The notes under the pieces are model-generated. The model did not search any database and was not told the DNA's origin. It was given only the letters and a program-made list of their open reading frames with translations. A DNA stretch of 64,000 nt from Butyrivibrio sp. NC2002. Lineage in GTDB: Bacteria > Bacillota > Clostridia > Lachnospirales > Lachnospiraceae. Shown here one piece after another: positions 1 through 8,467 of this stretch (positions within the stretch are counted from its first letter, which is position 1; every line of letters starts with the position of its first letter). A program made the position numbers and the translations under genes. The stretch spans positions 62,001-126,000 of the forward strand of contig NZ_JNKZ01000011.1 in assembly GCF_000702265.1 (NCBI RefSeq), given 5' to 3'.

Positions 1-174
1 TGTCTCTGTTGCCCTGGATGCACGTTGTGTGGTCTGATACATCAGATCACTAAAGGTGATGGACTGAGATTTAAAGGAAGTTGTATTAACATTGGCAATA
101 TTATTACCAATAACATCCATTTTTACCTGGTGCGTTTTCAGTCCAGCTACACCAGAAAAGAGTGATCTCATCAT
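1..174 (-). CDS. flgE: Flagellar hook protein FlgE, N-terminal fragment (cut by window edge)
   Basis: Only the first 58 codons are inside the window. The translated start [20 protein letters not shown] followed by [16 protein letters not shown] is the conserved N-terminal motif of rod/hook proteins (FlgE/FlgF/FlgG); the position after flgD and the flagellar operon protein points to FlgE, the hook subunit exported through the flagellar type III apparatus. An AGGAGG ribosome binding site lies 8 bases before the start at 174; the next codon is also ATG. FlgG cannot be fully excluded because the body of the protein is missing. A 203-bp gap separates it from the upstream gene. Confidence 0.8.
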   Translation of the reverse strand, partial: MMRSLFSGVAGLKTHQVKMDVIGNNIANVNTTSFKSQSITFSDLMYQTTQRASRATET

Positions 175-377
175 AAGGCATGTCCTCCTGATACATAAAG
201 CCTAGAAGGACGGAATTACGGTATTCTTTTTCAGCATGGAAAAAAAGATTGGGAAACGAATGAGCTTTATCTGTCAGTCAAAAGCTCTATGACCTCCTTA
301 GATACTTACATTCGGTAAGCTTGCGGGCGCCTGCCCTCGGTCCGGTCAATTTCTTTTATTCCTTTTTTGCTGTAAGA
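175..377. other. Intergenic gap before flgE
   Basis: About 200 bp without a convincing coding sequence between the flagellar operon protein and flgE. Apart from the flgE ribosome binding site I see no clear terminator or consensus promoter. Most other gaps in this operon are below 80 bp, so a processing site or internal promoter is possible but not shown. Confidence 0.4.
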
Positions 378-779
378 TTACGCGATTACCGCTCCATCTA
401 TATTTGTAAATACGTTACTGCCACTTTCATGGCTATCCATTGCGGTCACTACAGTTCCATTTTGTACATTGACTATAAATGCCAGTTCATCCACCAGAAT
501 AAGTGATTCATTTATTCCTTTTTCACTAGCCTGGTTCCTTGCGTTATTGAGTCTTTCAAGCTGTTTGTCCGTAAGCTCTATATTTCTGTCGTTAAGTCTG
601 TTGGATGCGTGCTTTGAAAATCTGACGCCTTCCCTTGACTCTTCGATCTGGCTTAAGATCTTGCCAAATTCTGACTTCTGAAGCCCCGGAGTTGCTGCCT
701 GCCTCTCTGTACCCTTTGGGTAAAGCTGACTCTGAACCTGCTCAATTGAAAGGAATTGACCGTTGTTTTCTATTCTCAT
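378..779 (-). CDS. Flagellar operon protein (TIGR02530-like)
   Basis: A 133-residue protein with the conserved block FSKHASNRLNDRNIEL near residues 54-69, typical of the small protein encoded between flgD and flgE in many Firmicutes and spirochaete flagellar operons (TIGR02530 family). Its biochemical role is not established; position suggests a part in hook assembly. It has no signal peptide or membrane segment. The ATG at 779 follows AAAGGAG by about 7 bases. Family assignment rests on motif and gene order. Confidence 0.8.
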   Translation of the reverse strand: MRIENNGQFLSIEQVQSQLYPKGTERQAATPGLQKSEFGKILSQIEESREGVRFSKHASNRLNDRNIELTDKQLERLNNARNQASEKGINESLILVDELAFIVNVQNGTVVTAMDSHESGSNVFTNIDGAVIA

Positions 780-898
780 GTCATACTCCTTTCCGCAAAC
801 AATAACTAAGCTATGAACTGTTCCGATTTATATTTCGGCAAGTACATCAAAATCTTGAACAATTTTTCAAATTTTTTTTAAAATGTATCTGTTATGAC

Positions 899-1615
899 TC
901 ATGCCTCACTTTTGCTATCGGAACCTGCCTCGGTATTGTCCTTGGAAGATGCTTCCTGTGCCTTTTTGGCATCAGCTTCCTTCTGGTTATTCTCTGCTTC
1001 CTGTACGAGTTCAACAACTCTCTTGTAGTATTTATTTAATTTGTCGATGTCCTTCTTATCAAGGAGTTCAACTGCCTTAGGCGACATATTCTGGTAGAAA
1101 TCGTATGCCTTGTAAATTGCCTGTGCATCTGTAAAGTTCAAGTTATTGTAATCCGGGAACTTATCCATAAGTGTAAGGAGATCGTCTACCTGATTATGGA
1201 TCTCAACAAATTCGGAATCGGCAACACTTGACACATCATCCATCTTGTAATCTTTTCCGTCGATGTTAAGATATGCCTCTCCTGAAGAGTAGGTCACATA
1301 ATCAACTTTGCCCTGTACCTTGGTTCCGTTTTCATCTGTTACAATAACAGTCTTTCCAACCAGTTCAGATGCTCTCGACATCGAGAATGCCTCTGCCATA
1401 TTCGATAGCTGTTCAACCTGTGTAAAGGTAGCGTACTGATTGATATATTCAGTGTTTGATGTAGGTTCCAAAGGATCCTGATACTTCATCTGTGCGCACA
1501 GGATATTCATAAAAGCATCCTTGTCGTAGCCGTTATTTGATGAGGTAGTAATATCGTTTTTCTTATTATTTGTATCCAGGATTTTTCCGTCCTGAACTAC
1601 TGCATTAACACTCAT
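899..1615 (-). CDS. flgD: Flagellar hook capping/assembly protein FlgD
   Basis: FlgD forms the scaffold at the growing hook tip and is needed for FlgE polymerisation. The N-terminal part (residues 30-85) carries the family signature, including DAFMNILCAQMKYQDPLEP and a QVEQLSNM segment, followed by a small beta-rich region (SELVGKTVIVTDENG). The last roughly 90 residues are an additional charged, helical, Lys/Glu/Ala-rich tail without resemblance to the usual FlgD C-terminus. GGAGG precedes the ATG at 1615. It lies 24 bp after fliK in the same operon. Confidence 0.9.
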   Translation of the reverse strand: MSVNAVVQDGKILDTNNKKNDITTSSNNGYDKDAFMNILCAQMKYQDPLEPTSNTEYINQYATFTQVEQLSNMAEAFSMSRASELVGKTVIVTDENGTKVQGKVDYVTYSSGEAYLNIDGKDYKMDDVSSVADSEFVEIHNQVDDLLTLMDKFPDYNNLNFTDAQAIYKAYDFYQNMSPKAVELLDKKDIDKLNKYYKRVVELVQEAENNQKEADAKKAQEASSKDNTEAGSDSKSEA

Positions 1616-1639
1616 ACTTATTCCTCCGTTAGCACTTAA

Positions 1640-3217
1640 TTAAGCTGAAAAATCAACTAAATTGCCGTTGATTGCCATCATCTCAGCGGTAAGAAGATCG
1701 CCTTCGTCTATATCTTCCATAGCATCCAAAGATAAATCTCCGAGGTTTATTCTTCTCATAGGCTTTCTGATGGACTGCTGGGCATCCTGATCGTCATCTT
1801 TCTGGCTCTGGGAATCATTAAGTGTCTGATCAAAACCACCGGCATTAACTGTAACCTGTACCTCTGTAACCTTTACGCCCTGCTCATTAAACTTCTCCTG
1901 AAGCTGCTGCAGCTGGCTTTCTATGATCGCTCTTACATCTTCATTCTGCGTGATGAACTTAGCTATCATGTTTCCCTGTTTTGCCTGCTCGATCATTACA
2001 TTGACCGTACCAAGACTTGCCGGATGGAGCTGAAGTTCCATTGTGGTTGCTTCTTCTCTTACGTTTATCTTGATAAACTCAGTTATCTGCTCCATTATCT
2101 TTGCTGCATCCTCTCTGACATAAGACTGAACATTTTCAGCTGCCTGTGACACTTCAGAAAGAGATGAAGAAATCTGATTTGCGATCTGGTTAAATAATGA
2201 ACCGTCTGCATTTTCATTGTTTTCACTCTCTGTATCAGAGTGACTGCTTCCGGTCTCAGCAGAACTAATTACAGCCTCTTCAACACTTATCTCTACTTCC
2301 GGTTCTGCTTCGATTACAGTTTCTTCTACATTAGTCTCGATCTTGCCTGCCAATGCAAGGTCTACGGGAGTTTTGACTTCAAACATAGCATTTGGTGTTT
2401 CGCCTTGGAATTCCTCGCCAGCCTTGTCACCTTCTGCCATCTGAAGATTTTCTCCAAACTTTGCAAGCTCTTCACCAAATTCCTCTTCACTTAGAGAAAA
2501 CTGTTCCATAAGGTCCTGCTTAGCTGTCGTTACTGCATCCTGCATATCCTGAACACTCATGTACAGATCGGCATTTGTCACTATTGCCATCATGTCCTGA
2601 GCTCCTGTAAGCTCAGCAGTGATCATTGTAAGATTAGCAGGTTCAAGTATCTGTGCCTGAGTAAGTCCAAGTGTAGCCATCGCTTTTTCGATATCTTCTA
2701 TACTGATATCAAGCTGCTCGGAAAGCATTTCCATGAGCCTTCTGCTCTCTTCAAGAAGTGCTGTGCCAAGTGCATCATCTGCAACTTCAGCGACTTCTTC
2801 ACCCGGATTTTGGTCACTGGCTACTGCTTTTTCAGGGACTGCCGTTTCCTCTACCCCAGCACTTTCTTCTGTCTGAGTGGTGTTTTGGCTTGCACTTACA
2901 CTTTCCTTTTCAGGTTCGTTTTTGGTTTCAGTTGTGCTTTTGGTATTTGCAGTTTCTGTGGCTGTCTGTGCTTTGTTTGCAGTATCCACTGTTTTTGTGT
3001 CATCTGCAGAGACTTTGTTTACATTATCTCTACTGACCGTTGAAACCAGGTTGGAAGCAACCTGCCCTGTTACTCCCTGTGCCATGTTCTGAGCACTTAC
3101 GTTAAGCAGCGTTTTCTGAAAATCATCGCTGCCTTGTTTACTCGCAGCAGCCTGCTTTGCCTGCACCTTACCCTGCATAGCCGCGCCTAAAACGCCCATA
3201 TTCACATTGCTTATCAT
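1640..3217 (-). CDS. fliK: Flagellar hook-length control protein FliK
   Basis: FliK is the secreted molecular ruler that switches export specificity when the hook is complete. The C-terminal Flg_hook domain is clear (LQLHPASLGTVNVMIEQAK, then residues resembling AKFITQNEDVRAIIESQL). The preceding ~400 residues are low complexity, rich in Thr, Ser, Glu and Ala, as expected for an extended ruler. I chose ATG at 3217 (MISNVNMG) because AAAGGAGG sits about 10 bases upstream; the reading frame is open to a TTG at 3241 without such a site. The length of 525 residues is on the long side for the family. Confidence 0.88.
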   Translation of the reverse strand: MISNVNMGVLGAAMQGKVQAKQAAASKQGSDDFQKTLLNVSAQNMAQGVTGQVASNLVSTVSRDNVNKVSADDTKTVDTANKAQTATETANTKSTTETKNEPEKESVSASQNTTQTEESAGVEETAVPEKAVASDQNPGEEVAEVADDALGTALLEESRRLMEMLSEQLDISIEDIEKAMATLGLTQAQILEPANLTMITAELTGAQDMMAIVTNADLYMSVQDMQDAVTTAKQDLMEQFSLSEEEFGEELAKFGENLQMAEGDKAGEEFQGETPNAMFEVKTPVDLALAGKIETNVEETVIEAEPEVEISVEEAVISSAETGSSHSDTESENNENADGSLFNQIANQISSSLSEVSQAAENVQSYVREDAAKIMEQITEFIKINVREEATTMELQLHPASLGTVNVMIEQAKQGNMIAKFITQNEDVRAIIESQLQQLQEKFNEQGVKVTEVQVTVNAGGFDQTLNDSQSQKDDDQDAQQSIRKPMRRINLGDLSLDAMEDIDEGDLLTAEMMAINGNLVDFSA

Positions 3218-3378
3218 AGGGTGATGTCCTCCTTTCCTCAAAAATGGATATAGTATGACCGCATACTACTTCAAAAAATATATCGGCCGCATGGATAAAA
3301 ACTTAACCCATTCGGCCGAACTTTATTAAAAATATATTAATTCTTTTTCATCTGATGATAGGTCGTTGTCTTCCTATA

Positions 3379-4350
3379 TTAGTTGCCTGTAAGTCCGGAA
3401 ACTGTCGCTGTATGAGTTGAAGGCTCCATGTATTCCGTAACCTTGGATGAATATTCCTCAGTCATCTTATCAAGGATCGCGCCTCTGTTTTCCGCACTCA
3501 TTTTTCCAAGTATCTTGGATACAAGTCTTACCGAGTCACCGTTATTATCGTTTTTAACCATCTCATCAAAAATCGATGCCGCTTCCTTAGCCTTCATAGA
3601 TGAATATGCCTTAACATAGTCATCAAGTTCTGCATCATCAGACTGATCCTGAAGGATCTGAGCATAAATCTGCGCAGCCACATCAGGTTCTATCATCTCG
3701 TAATACTGCTGATATGTAGCAGGATCCGGAGCATTGTCCGCATATACTACATTTTTATAAAAGTCTTCTTTTTCCTGTTCAAACTGTGCCTGTTCCTGTT
3801 CAAATGGTTCAAGCCTTGTAACTTCATTCTGGAGTTTTTCGACCTGTTCCTGGAGATCTGCATTTTCCTCCATCTCCTTGCGGAGCTCATTTTCAAGTCT
3901 CTTTATATAGAGATTAGCTTCATCCAGGCTGCTGACAAGTTCCTCGTCATAACCCGCATCCTGCGTCTCGTCTGTTTTTGTGTTCTGAGTTGCCGTATAG
4001 CTTCCCTCCGGAAGTATCCTGTTAAGTCCCGGAACATCGCCTATTATAGGAGCTAAAATATTTGATCCAAATCCGCCTACATCGAGCTTTATAAGCAAAA
4101 GCATGATGATGAGCCAGATTATTATTATAAACAGCGTAAGAACAAGAGTCGCCACTCCGCCGCCGTCATCGCCGTTAAGCTCTGCCGTTCTTTCAGCCAG
4201 CTCAGCTTCTCTTTGTTTTGCAGCCTTTCTCTGTTCCTTTAGTTCTTTCCTGAGAGCTTTTCTGTCTTCCTTAAGCTTTCTTCTTGCCGCTTTTTCTTCA
4301 CTTTCCACTTTTGGCAATACAGAAGCTTCATTCTCTTTTTTTTCTGCCAT
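3379..4350 (-). CDS. YlxF/MotE-family flagellar membrane protein
   Basis: A 323-residue protein with a Lys/Glu-rich cytoplasmic N-terminus (1-60), one membrane helix (about 68-90, TLVLTLFIIIIWLIIMLLLI), a coiled coil (about 145-190) and a C-terminal MgtE_N-like helical domain (about 200-310, including AAQIYAQIL and KAKEAASIFDEM). This architecture and the position between fliJ and fliK match B. subtilis YlxF and the MotE family; MotE is known as a chaperone-like partner of MotC in alphaproteobacteria, but the Firmicutes role is unclear. Its ATG overlaps the fliJ stop codon by one base (TAATG), implying translational coupling. Confidence 0.75.
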   Translation of the reverse strand: MAEKKENEASVLPKVESEEKAARRKLKEDRKALRKELKEQRKAAKQREAELAERTAELNGDDGGGVATLVLTLFIIIIWLIIMLLLIKLDVGGFGSNILAPIIGDVPGLNRILPEGSYTATQNTKTDETQDAGYDEELVSSLDEANLYIKRLENELRKEMEENADLQEQVEKLQNEVTRLEPFEQEQAQFEQEKEDFYKNVVYADNAPDPATYQQYYEMIEPDVAAQIYAQILQDQSDDAELDDYVKAYSSMKAKEAASIFDEMVKNDNNGDSVRLVSKILGKMSAENRGAILDKMTEEYSSKVTEYMEPSTHTATVSGLTGN

Positions 4351-4808
4351 TACTCTCCCTCTCTTGCCCTCTTAGTGTATACAAAACTACTTCTCTCGTC
4401 CGTTTCCTTCGCTTCGGCCTCTTTCTCTTCTTCAATGAAAATAGCAAACGCTTTCTCGCGAAGCTTCTCCTGCATCTTCCTCTCCTGGATAGCTTTGGTC
4501 AGCTTAATTCTGGCAACTTCATACTTTGCCCTATAGCTTTCAACAACTACCTGCTGGTCTTGTATCATGACATCCATTTGCTTCTCAGCATAGTTGTTAT
4601 CAACAATCTCACGGACATTCATCCTGTTTTCATTTCTTAAGGCATAGCCTTCCTGAATGTATTCTTCTTTTCTTCTCTTTAATTCTTCAAGGATGTCAAT
4701 CTGGTCGTTCAGATTCTTATTTGCAACAGCAAACTCCATCTTGACCTGCTCTTCCTGCTGCATTCGCAGATTAAGAACACCCTGAAGCTTGTAATTAAAT
4801 CTTGCCAT
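4350..4808 (-). CDS. fliJ: Flagellar export protein FliJ
   Basis: A 152-residue almost entirely helical protein beginning MARFNYKLQGVLNLRMQQEE, the usual FliJ opening. FliJ is the coiled-coil stalk in the FliI ATPase ring and couples export to the proton-driven gate. Charged heptad-like sequence runs through the whole length. The gene starts 17 bp after fliI and shares one base with the next gene. Sequence identity within FliJ is generally low, so position between fliI and ylxF adds much of the support. Confidence 0.85.
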   Translation of the reverse strand: MARFNYKLQGVLNLRMQQEEQVKMEFAVANKNLNDQIDILEELKRRKEEYIQEGYALRNENRMNVREIVDNNYAEKQMDVMIQDQQVVVESYRAKYEVARIKLTKAIQERKMQEKLREKAFAIFIEEEKEAEAKETDERSSFVYTKRAREGE

Positions 4809-4825
4809 GCTTTATACCCTGAAAA

Positions 4826-6184
4826 TCAGTTTGCAAAAAGTTTCTCAAGCTGAGCAACCACTTCCTCATAGGTGAATTTTTCATCCGTTTCCTGCATAAG
4901 GAAGTTATTTACCGCATCAATTTTAGATACCGCATAATCAATGTTTTTATTGGCACCTGCCTTGTAGGCACCGATATTTATAAGATCCTCTGCATCTTTA
5001 TAGGTAGCAAGTACGTTTTTTAATTTTCCCGCAGCTCTCTTTTGCTCGGTCGGTGCAATAGCGCTCATACATCTTGAAATACTCGCAAGAACATCAATAG
5101 CAGGATAGTGATTTTTCTGCGCTAGTTTTCTGTCGAGAACTATGTGCCCGTCCAATATACCTCTGGCCGTATCAGTTATAGGCTCGTTGAAATCATCACC
5201 GTCAACAAGCACCGTATATAGTCCTGTTATGGAGCCTTTCCTTGATCTGCCTGCTCTCTCAAGAAGCTTTGGCATCTCTGCATATACGCTCGGAGGATAA
5301 CCTCTTGAAACGGGAGGCTCTCCACTGGCGAGCCCTATTTCTCTTTGAGCCATCGAAAAACGGGTAAGGGAATCCATCATAAGAAGCACATCTTTTCCCT
5401 TATCCCTGAAATATTCTGCAATAGATGTGGCTGTTTTAGCCGCCTTAAGTCTCTCAAGAGCAGGCTTATCACTTGTCGCCACAACAACAATAGACCTTGC
5501 CATTCCTTCTTCTCCAAGGTCTCTTTCTATAAATTCACGAACTTCCCTGCCACGCTCTCCGATAAGTGCAATCACATTAATATCAGCCTCAGTATTTCTT
5601 GCAAACATACCCATAAGAGTAGACTTTCCAACTCCGGAGCCTGCAAAGATTCCGATACGCTGACCTTTTCCCACCGTAAGAAGTCCGTCAACAGCCTTTA
5701 CCCCGAGAGATAAAACATCTGATATCGGGTCTCTGGTCATGGGGTCCGGTGGTTGATTTTCTACCGAATAAGCAACGCCGTTTTCAAGAATCGCACCTTT
5801 TCCGTAGTTAGTGCCATCAACTCTTCCAAGTCCGTCAAGTGTCTTGCCAAGAAGTCCCTCTCCTACATTTACCCTAAGCGGCGCGTCTGTGTTTTCAACA
5901 ATACTACCGCTGCCGATTCCGACAAGATTCTCATAGGGCATAAGAAGTACATGGTTATCCCTGAATCCAACGACCTCTGCCATGGTTCCCTTGCCTGATG
6001 GTCTGGCTGTGGTTTCGCCATCCTTGCTCATAGGATAGATATAGCAGATATCTCCCATCTTGGCCTGAGGTCCGGCGGATTCTATTGTTAGGCCTACTAC
6101 ATTTACAACCTTTCCCCTCACCCTGAAAAAAGAGTTATGGGAAAGCTTTTTATATTTTGAATAATCAATCAGTCCATTACCCAT
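4826..6184 (-). CDS. fliI: Flagellum-specific ATPase FliI
   Basis: FliI is the hexameric ATPase of the flagellar type III export apparatus, related to F1 beta. The 452-residue protein has a Walker A motif GIFAGSGVGKSTLMGMFA, a Walker B region DVLLMMDSLTRFSMAQREI and the family stretch SGEPPVSRGYPPSVYAEMP; length is normal. Its ATG overlaps the fliH stop by one base (TAATG), so it is probably translationally coupled to its inhibitor/partner FliH. Confidence 0.97.
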   Translation of the reverse strand: MGNGLIDYSKYKKLSHNSFFRVRGKVVNVVGLTIESAGPQAKMGDICYIYPMSKDGETTARPSGKGTMAEVVGFRDNHVLLMPYENLVGIGSGSIVENTDAPLRVNVGEGLLGKTLDGLGRVDGTNYGKGAILENGVAYSVENQPPDPMTRDPISDVLSLGVKAVDGLLTVGKGQRIGIFAGSGVGKSTLMGMFARNTEADINVIALIGERGREVREFIERDLGEEGMARSIVVVATSDKPALERLKAAKTATSIAEYFRDKGKDVLLMMDSLTRFSMAQREIGLASGEPPVSRGYPPSVYAEMPKLLERAGRSRKGSITGLYTVLVDGDDFNEPITDTARGILDGHIVLDRKLAQKNHYPAIDVLASISRCMSAIAPTEQKRAAGKLKNVLATYKDAEDLINIGAYKAGANKNIDYAVSKIDAVNNFLMQETDEKFTYEEVVAQLEKLFAN

Positions 6185-7362
6185 TAGCGCTTAACCCTGT
6201 CATAAGAAAGAAGCTTAAGTTTCCTTGAAAGCTCCGATAATTCTACTCCGAGAGAACAATCAAATACACCGCCCTCGGATTCAATAATGCACTCGTTTTC
6301 TTTTAAAAGAGGATCTTCGATTATTTCAAGAGAAGCATTCGGGGAAGTCATAGCCTCCTCAAGAGATGCCCTCTCATCCGTTACCAGATCGTAATCATCA
6401 GAAGATATGTGGAGGATGATATCAACTCCACTGTCCATCTTACCAAGTGTTGTCTTTATCAGATGAAGGATAATATCCTTATTCTCTCTGAATTCCACAT
6501 TAAAAACATGCTCATAGATGGATGTCAGAGCTTCAACCATGTCAGGTTCAATAGAATTTACCAGCTGCTTAAAGTCCTTCTCCATCTTTTCTTTTTCCTG
6601 AGCCATCTCAGCTTCGGCAGCTTCTTTTATTTGCCTTGCCTCTTCAGAGCCTTGTGCAAGTCCTGCCTCATATCCGGCATTTCTTCCCTCTTCTTCGGCC
6701 TGATTTCTGATGCTTTCCGCCTCCGCATTGGCATCAGCTATTATCTGCTGAGCCTGCTCCTCGGCCATTTTTATCTGCTCATCGATCTGAGCCTGTATTT
6801 CCTCAAGGTTGATCTGCGGAGCATCCTCAGAGCCATCTATTGCTCCGCCCTGGGAACTATCGGCTTCAAAACCCGAATCATTTCCGGCATCCATACCATC
6901 ATCAAAGCCTTCCATGCCTCTATCGAAACCTTCCATGCCGCTGTCAAGATCATCCATTCCCGGTTGAAATGCTTCGCCATCCTGCATATTATCCGGAATC
7001 TGGCCAAGCTCATTAACTTGCGGATATTCACCATCCGTAGAATACCCTTCAGGAAGCCCCTCGGAAAAGCCCTCATTAAACTCGTTATTATCTTCCAGAT
7101 CAGGTCCGGGAGCACCTATAATATTCTGGTTATCGTCATAAGCATCAATCTGGTCATAGCCAATGCCTGCTTCAAACCCATCATAAGAAGATCCTTCTCC
7201 GTTTTCTTCTCGTTCCTCTAAAAGACGCTTGGCTTCTTCAGCCTGATGCTGCTCTATTCTTTTTTCAGAGAGTTCATTATTATCAATGATCCTCTTGTCG
7301 TTTTCATCGACATTAACAAAGTAGCCCTTAAATAAATTAGATCCATTAGACAACGAGTTCAT
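6184..7362 (-). CDS. fliH: FliH-like flagellar assembly protein with long acidic insertion
   Basis: FliH binds and regulates FliI at the export gate. The C-terminal half (from about residue 185) has the expected helix-rich FliH/V-type ATPase subunit E character (EQAQQIIADANAEAESI, EEGRNAGYEAGLAQG). The N-terminus (SNLFKGYFVNVDENDKR) is typical of clostridial FliH. Between them, residues 55-183 form an acidic Gly/Asp/Glu-rich stretch with near-repeats of the form GMEGFDRGMEGFDDGMD (136-165). At 392 residues it is well above the usual 200-270. The start is uncertain: ATG at 7362 is very close to GGAGGTG, with GTG at 7365 or a TTG a few codons later as alternatives. It overlaps fliG. Confidence 0.85.
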   Translation of the reverse strand: MNSLSNGSNLFKGYFVNVDENDKRIIDNNELSEKRIEQHQAEEAKRLLEEREENGEGSSYDGFEAGIGYDQIDAYDDNQNIIGAPGPDLEDNNEFNEGFSEGLPEGYSTDGEYPQVNELGQIPDNMQDGEAFQPGMDDLDSGMEGFDRGMEGFDDGMDAGNDSGFEADSSQGGAIDGSEDAPQINLEEIQAQIDEQIKMAEEQAQQIIADANAEAESIRNQAEEEGRNAGYEAGLAQGSEEARQIKEAAEAEMAQEKEKMEKDFKQLVNSIEPDMVEALTSIYEHVFNVEFRENKDIILHLIKTTLGKMDSGVDIILHISSDDYDLVTDERASLEEAMTSPNASLEIIEDPLLKENECIIESEGGVFDCSLGVELSELSRKLKLLSYDRVKR

Positions 7363-8446
7363 CACCTCCGCCTCTGGAGATTACAATTTCACCTGAATCC
7401 TCAAGCTTACGGATAACATTTACAATCTTCTGCTGAGCTTCTTCAACATCCTTCATACGAACAGGTCCCATGAAGTCCATATCTTCCTTGATCATAGCAG
7501 CAAGACGCTTGGACAGGTTGTTGAAAATAGCAGTCTGTACGGCTTCTGTAGATCCCTTACATGCAAGACCAAGGTCCGCATTATCGACATCACGAAGCAC
7601 ACGCTGAATAGCACGGTCGTCCAAAAGAAGGATATCCTCGAATACGAACATCTTCTTACGGATTTCATCAGCAAGTTCAGGCTGCTCGATTTCCAAGGTC
7701 TCCATGATGTGTTTTTCTGTAGCTCTGTCAACAGTATTAAGTATTTCAACAACAGCATCTACACCGCCGACAACAGTGTAATCCTGGTTGACAAGAGATG
7801 ACAGTTTTGATTCAAGGATTCGCTCTACATCCTTTATAGTATCAGGACTTGTTCTGTCCATAGTTGCAATTCTCCTTGCAACATCCGCCTGCCTTTCAGG
7901 TGGAAGCGCACCAAGGATCATGGCACTTTGTGAAGGTGACATGTAGGACATGATAAGAGCAATAGTCTGCGGGTGCTCATCCTGAATGAAAGTAAGAAGC
8001 TGTGAAGGATCGGTTTTCCTTATAAATTCGAAAGGCTTAACCTGCAAGGATGCAGTCAGCTTACTGATAACATCCATCGCCTTGTCTTCGCCAAGGGCCT
8101 TCTCCAATAGTTCCTTTGCATAGTTAATACCACCCTCAGCAATATACTGCTGAGCGAGGCATATTCCATAGAACTCCTCTATGACAGCTTCTTTTACCTG
8201 AGGTGTTACGCTTCTGGTATTAGCTATCTCAAGAGTCAGCTCCTCTATTTCATCTTCTTTTAAATGTTTAAAAATCGCTGATGATTTCTCAGGTCCAAGG
8301 GAAATAAGAAGGATTGCCGCCTTCTGTGTTCCTGAGAGGTTAGCTGTAAGTGCAGGGTCATAGGTTGCTCCTGACGCTGCCGACACTCCGCCACCACCGG
8401 TACCTCCATCTAAATCATCATCAAAATCTTCGCCGTCAATAGCCAT
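7346..8446 (-). CDS. fliG: Flagellar motor switch protein FliG
   Basis: FliG forms the rotor ring that interacts with MotA and transmits torque. The 366-residue protein contains LSGTQKAAILLISLGPEKS (N domain), the middle-domain motif EHPQTIALIMSYM followed by LGALPPERQADVARRIA, and a C-terminal domain with FVFEDILLLDDRAIQRVLRD, which carries the charged torque helix. Its first ~30 residues are an Asp/Gly-rich extension. GAGGGGAGT precedes ATG 8446. It overlaps fliH by about 17 bp and follows fliF by 21 bp. Confidence 0.97.
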   Translation of the reverse strand: MAIDGEDFDDDLDGGTGGGGVSAASGATYDPALTANLSGTQKAAILLISLGPEKSSAIFKHLKEDEIEELTLEIANTRSVTPQVKEAVIEEFYGICLAQQYIAEGGINYAKELLEKALGEDKAMDVISKLTASLQVKPFEFIRKTDPSQLLTFIQDEHPQTIALIMSYMSPSQSAMILGALPPERQADVARRIATMDRTSPDTIKDVERILESKLSSLVNQDYTVVGGVDAVVEILNTVDRATEKHIMETLEIEQPELADEIRKKMFVFEDILLLDDRAIQRVLRDVDNADLGLACKGSTEAVQTAIFNNLSKRLAAMIKEDMDFMGPVRMKDVEEAQQKIVNVIRKLEDSGEIVISRGGGDELVV

Positions 8447-8467
8447 TTATGTAACTCCCCTCTATAA

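Noticed and set aside
2240..3092. Several long open frames on the plus strand opposite fliK
   Set aside because: They are antisense shadows of a gene with strong codon bias, with repetitive hydrophobic content and no ribosome binding sites.
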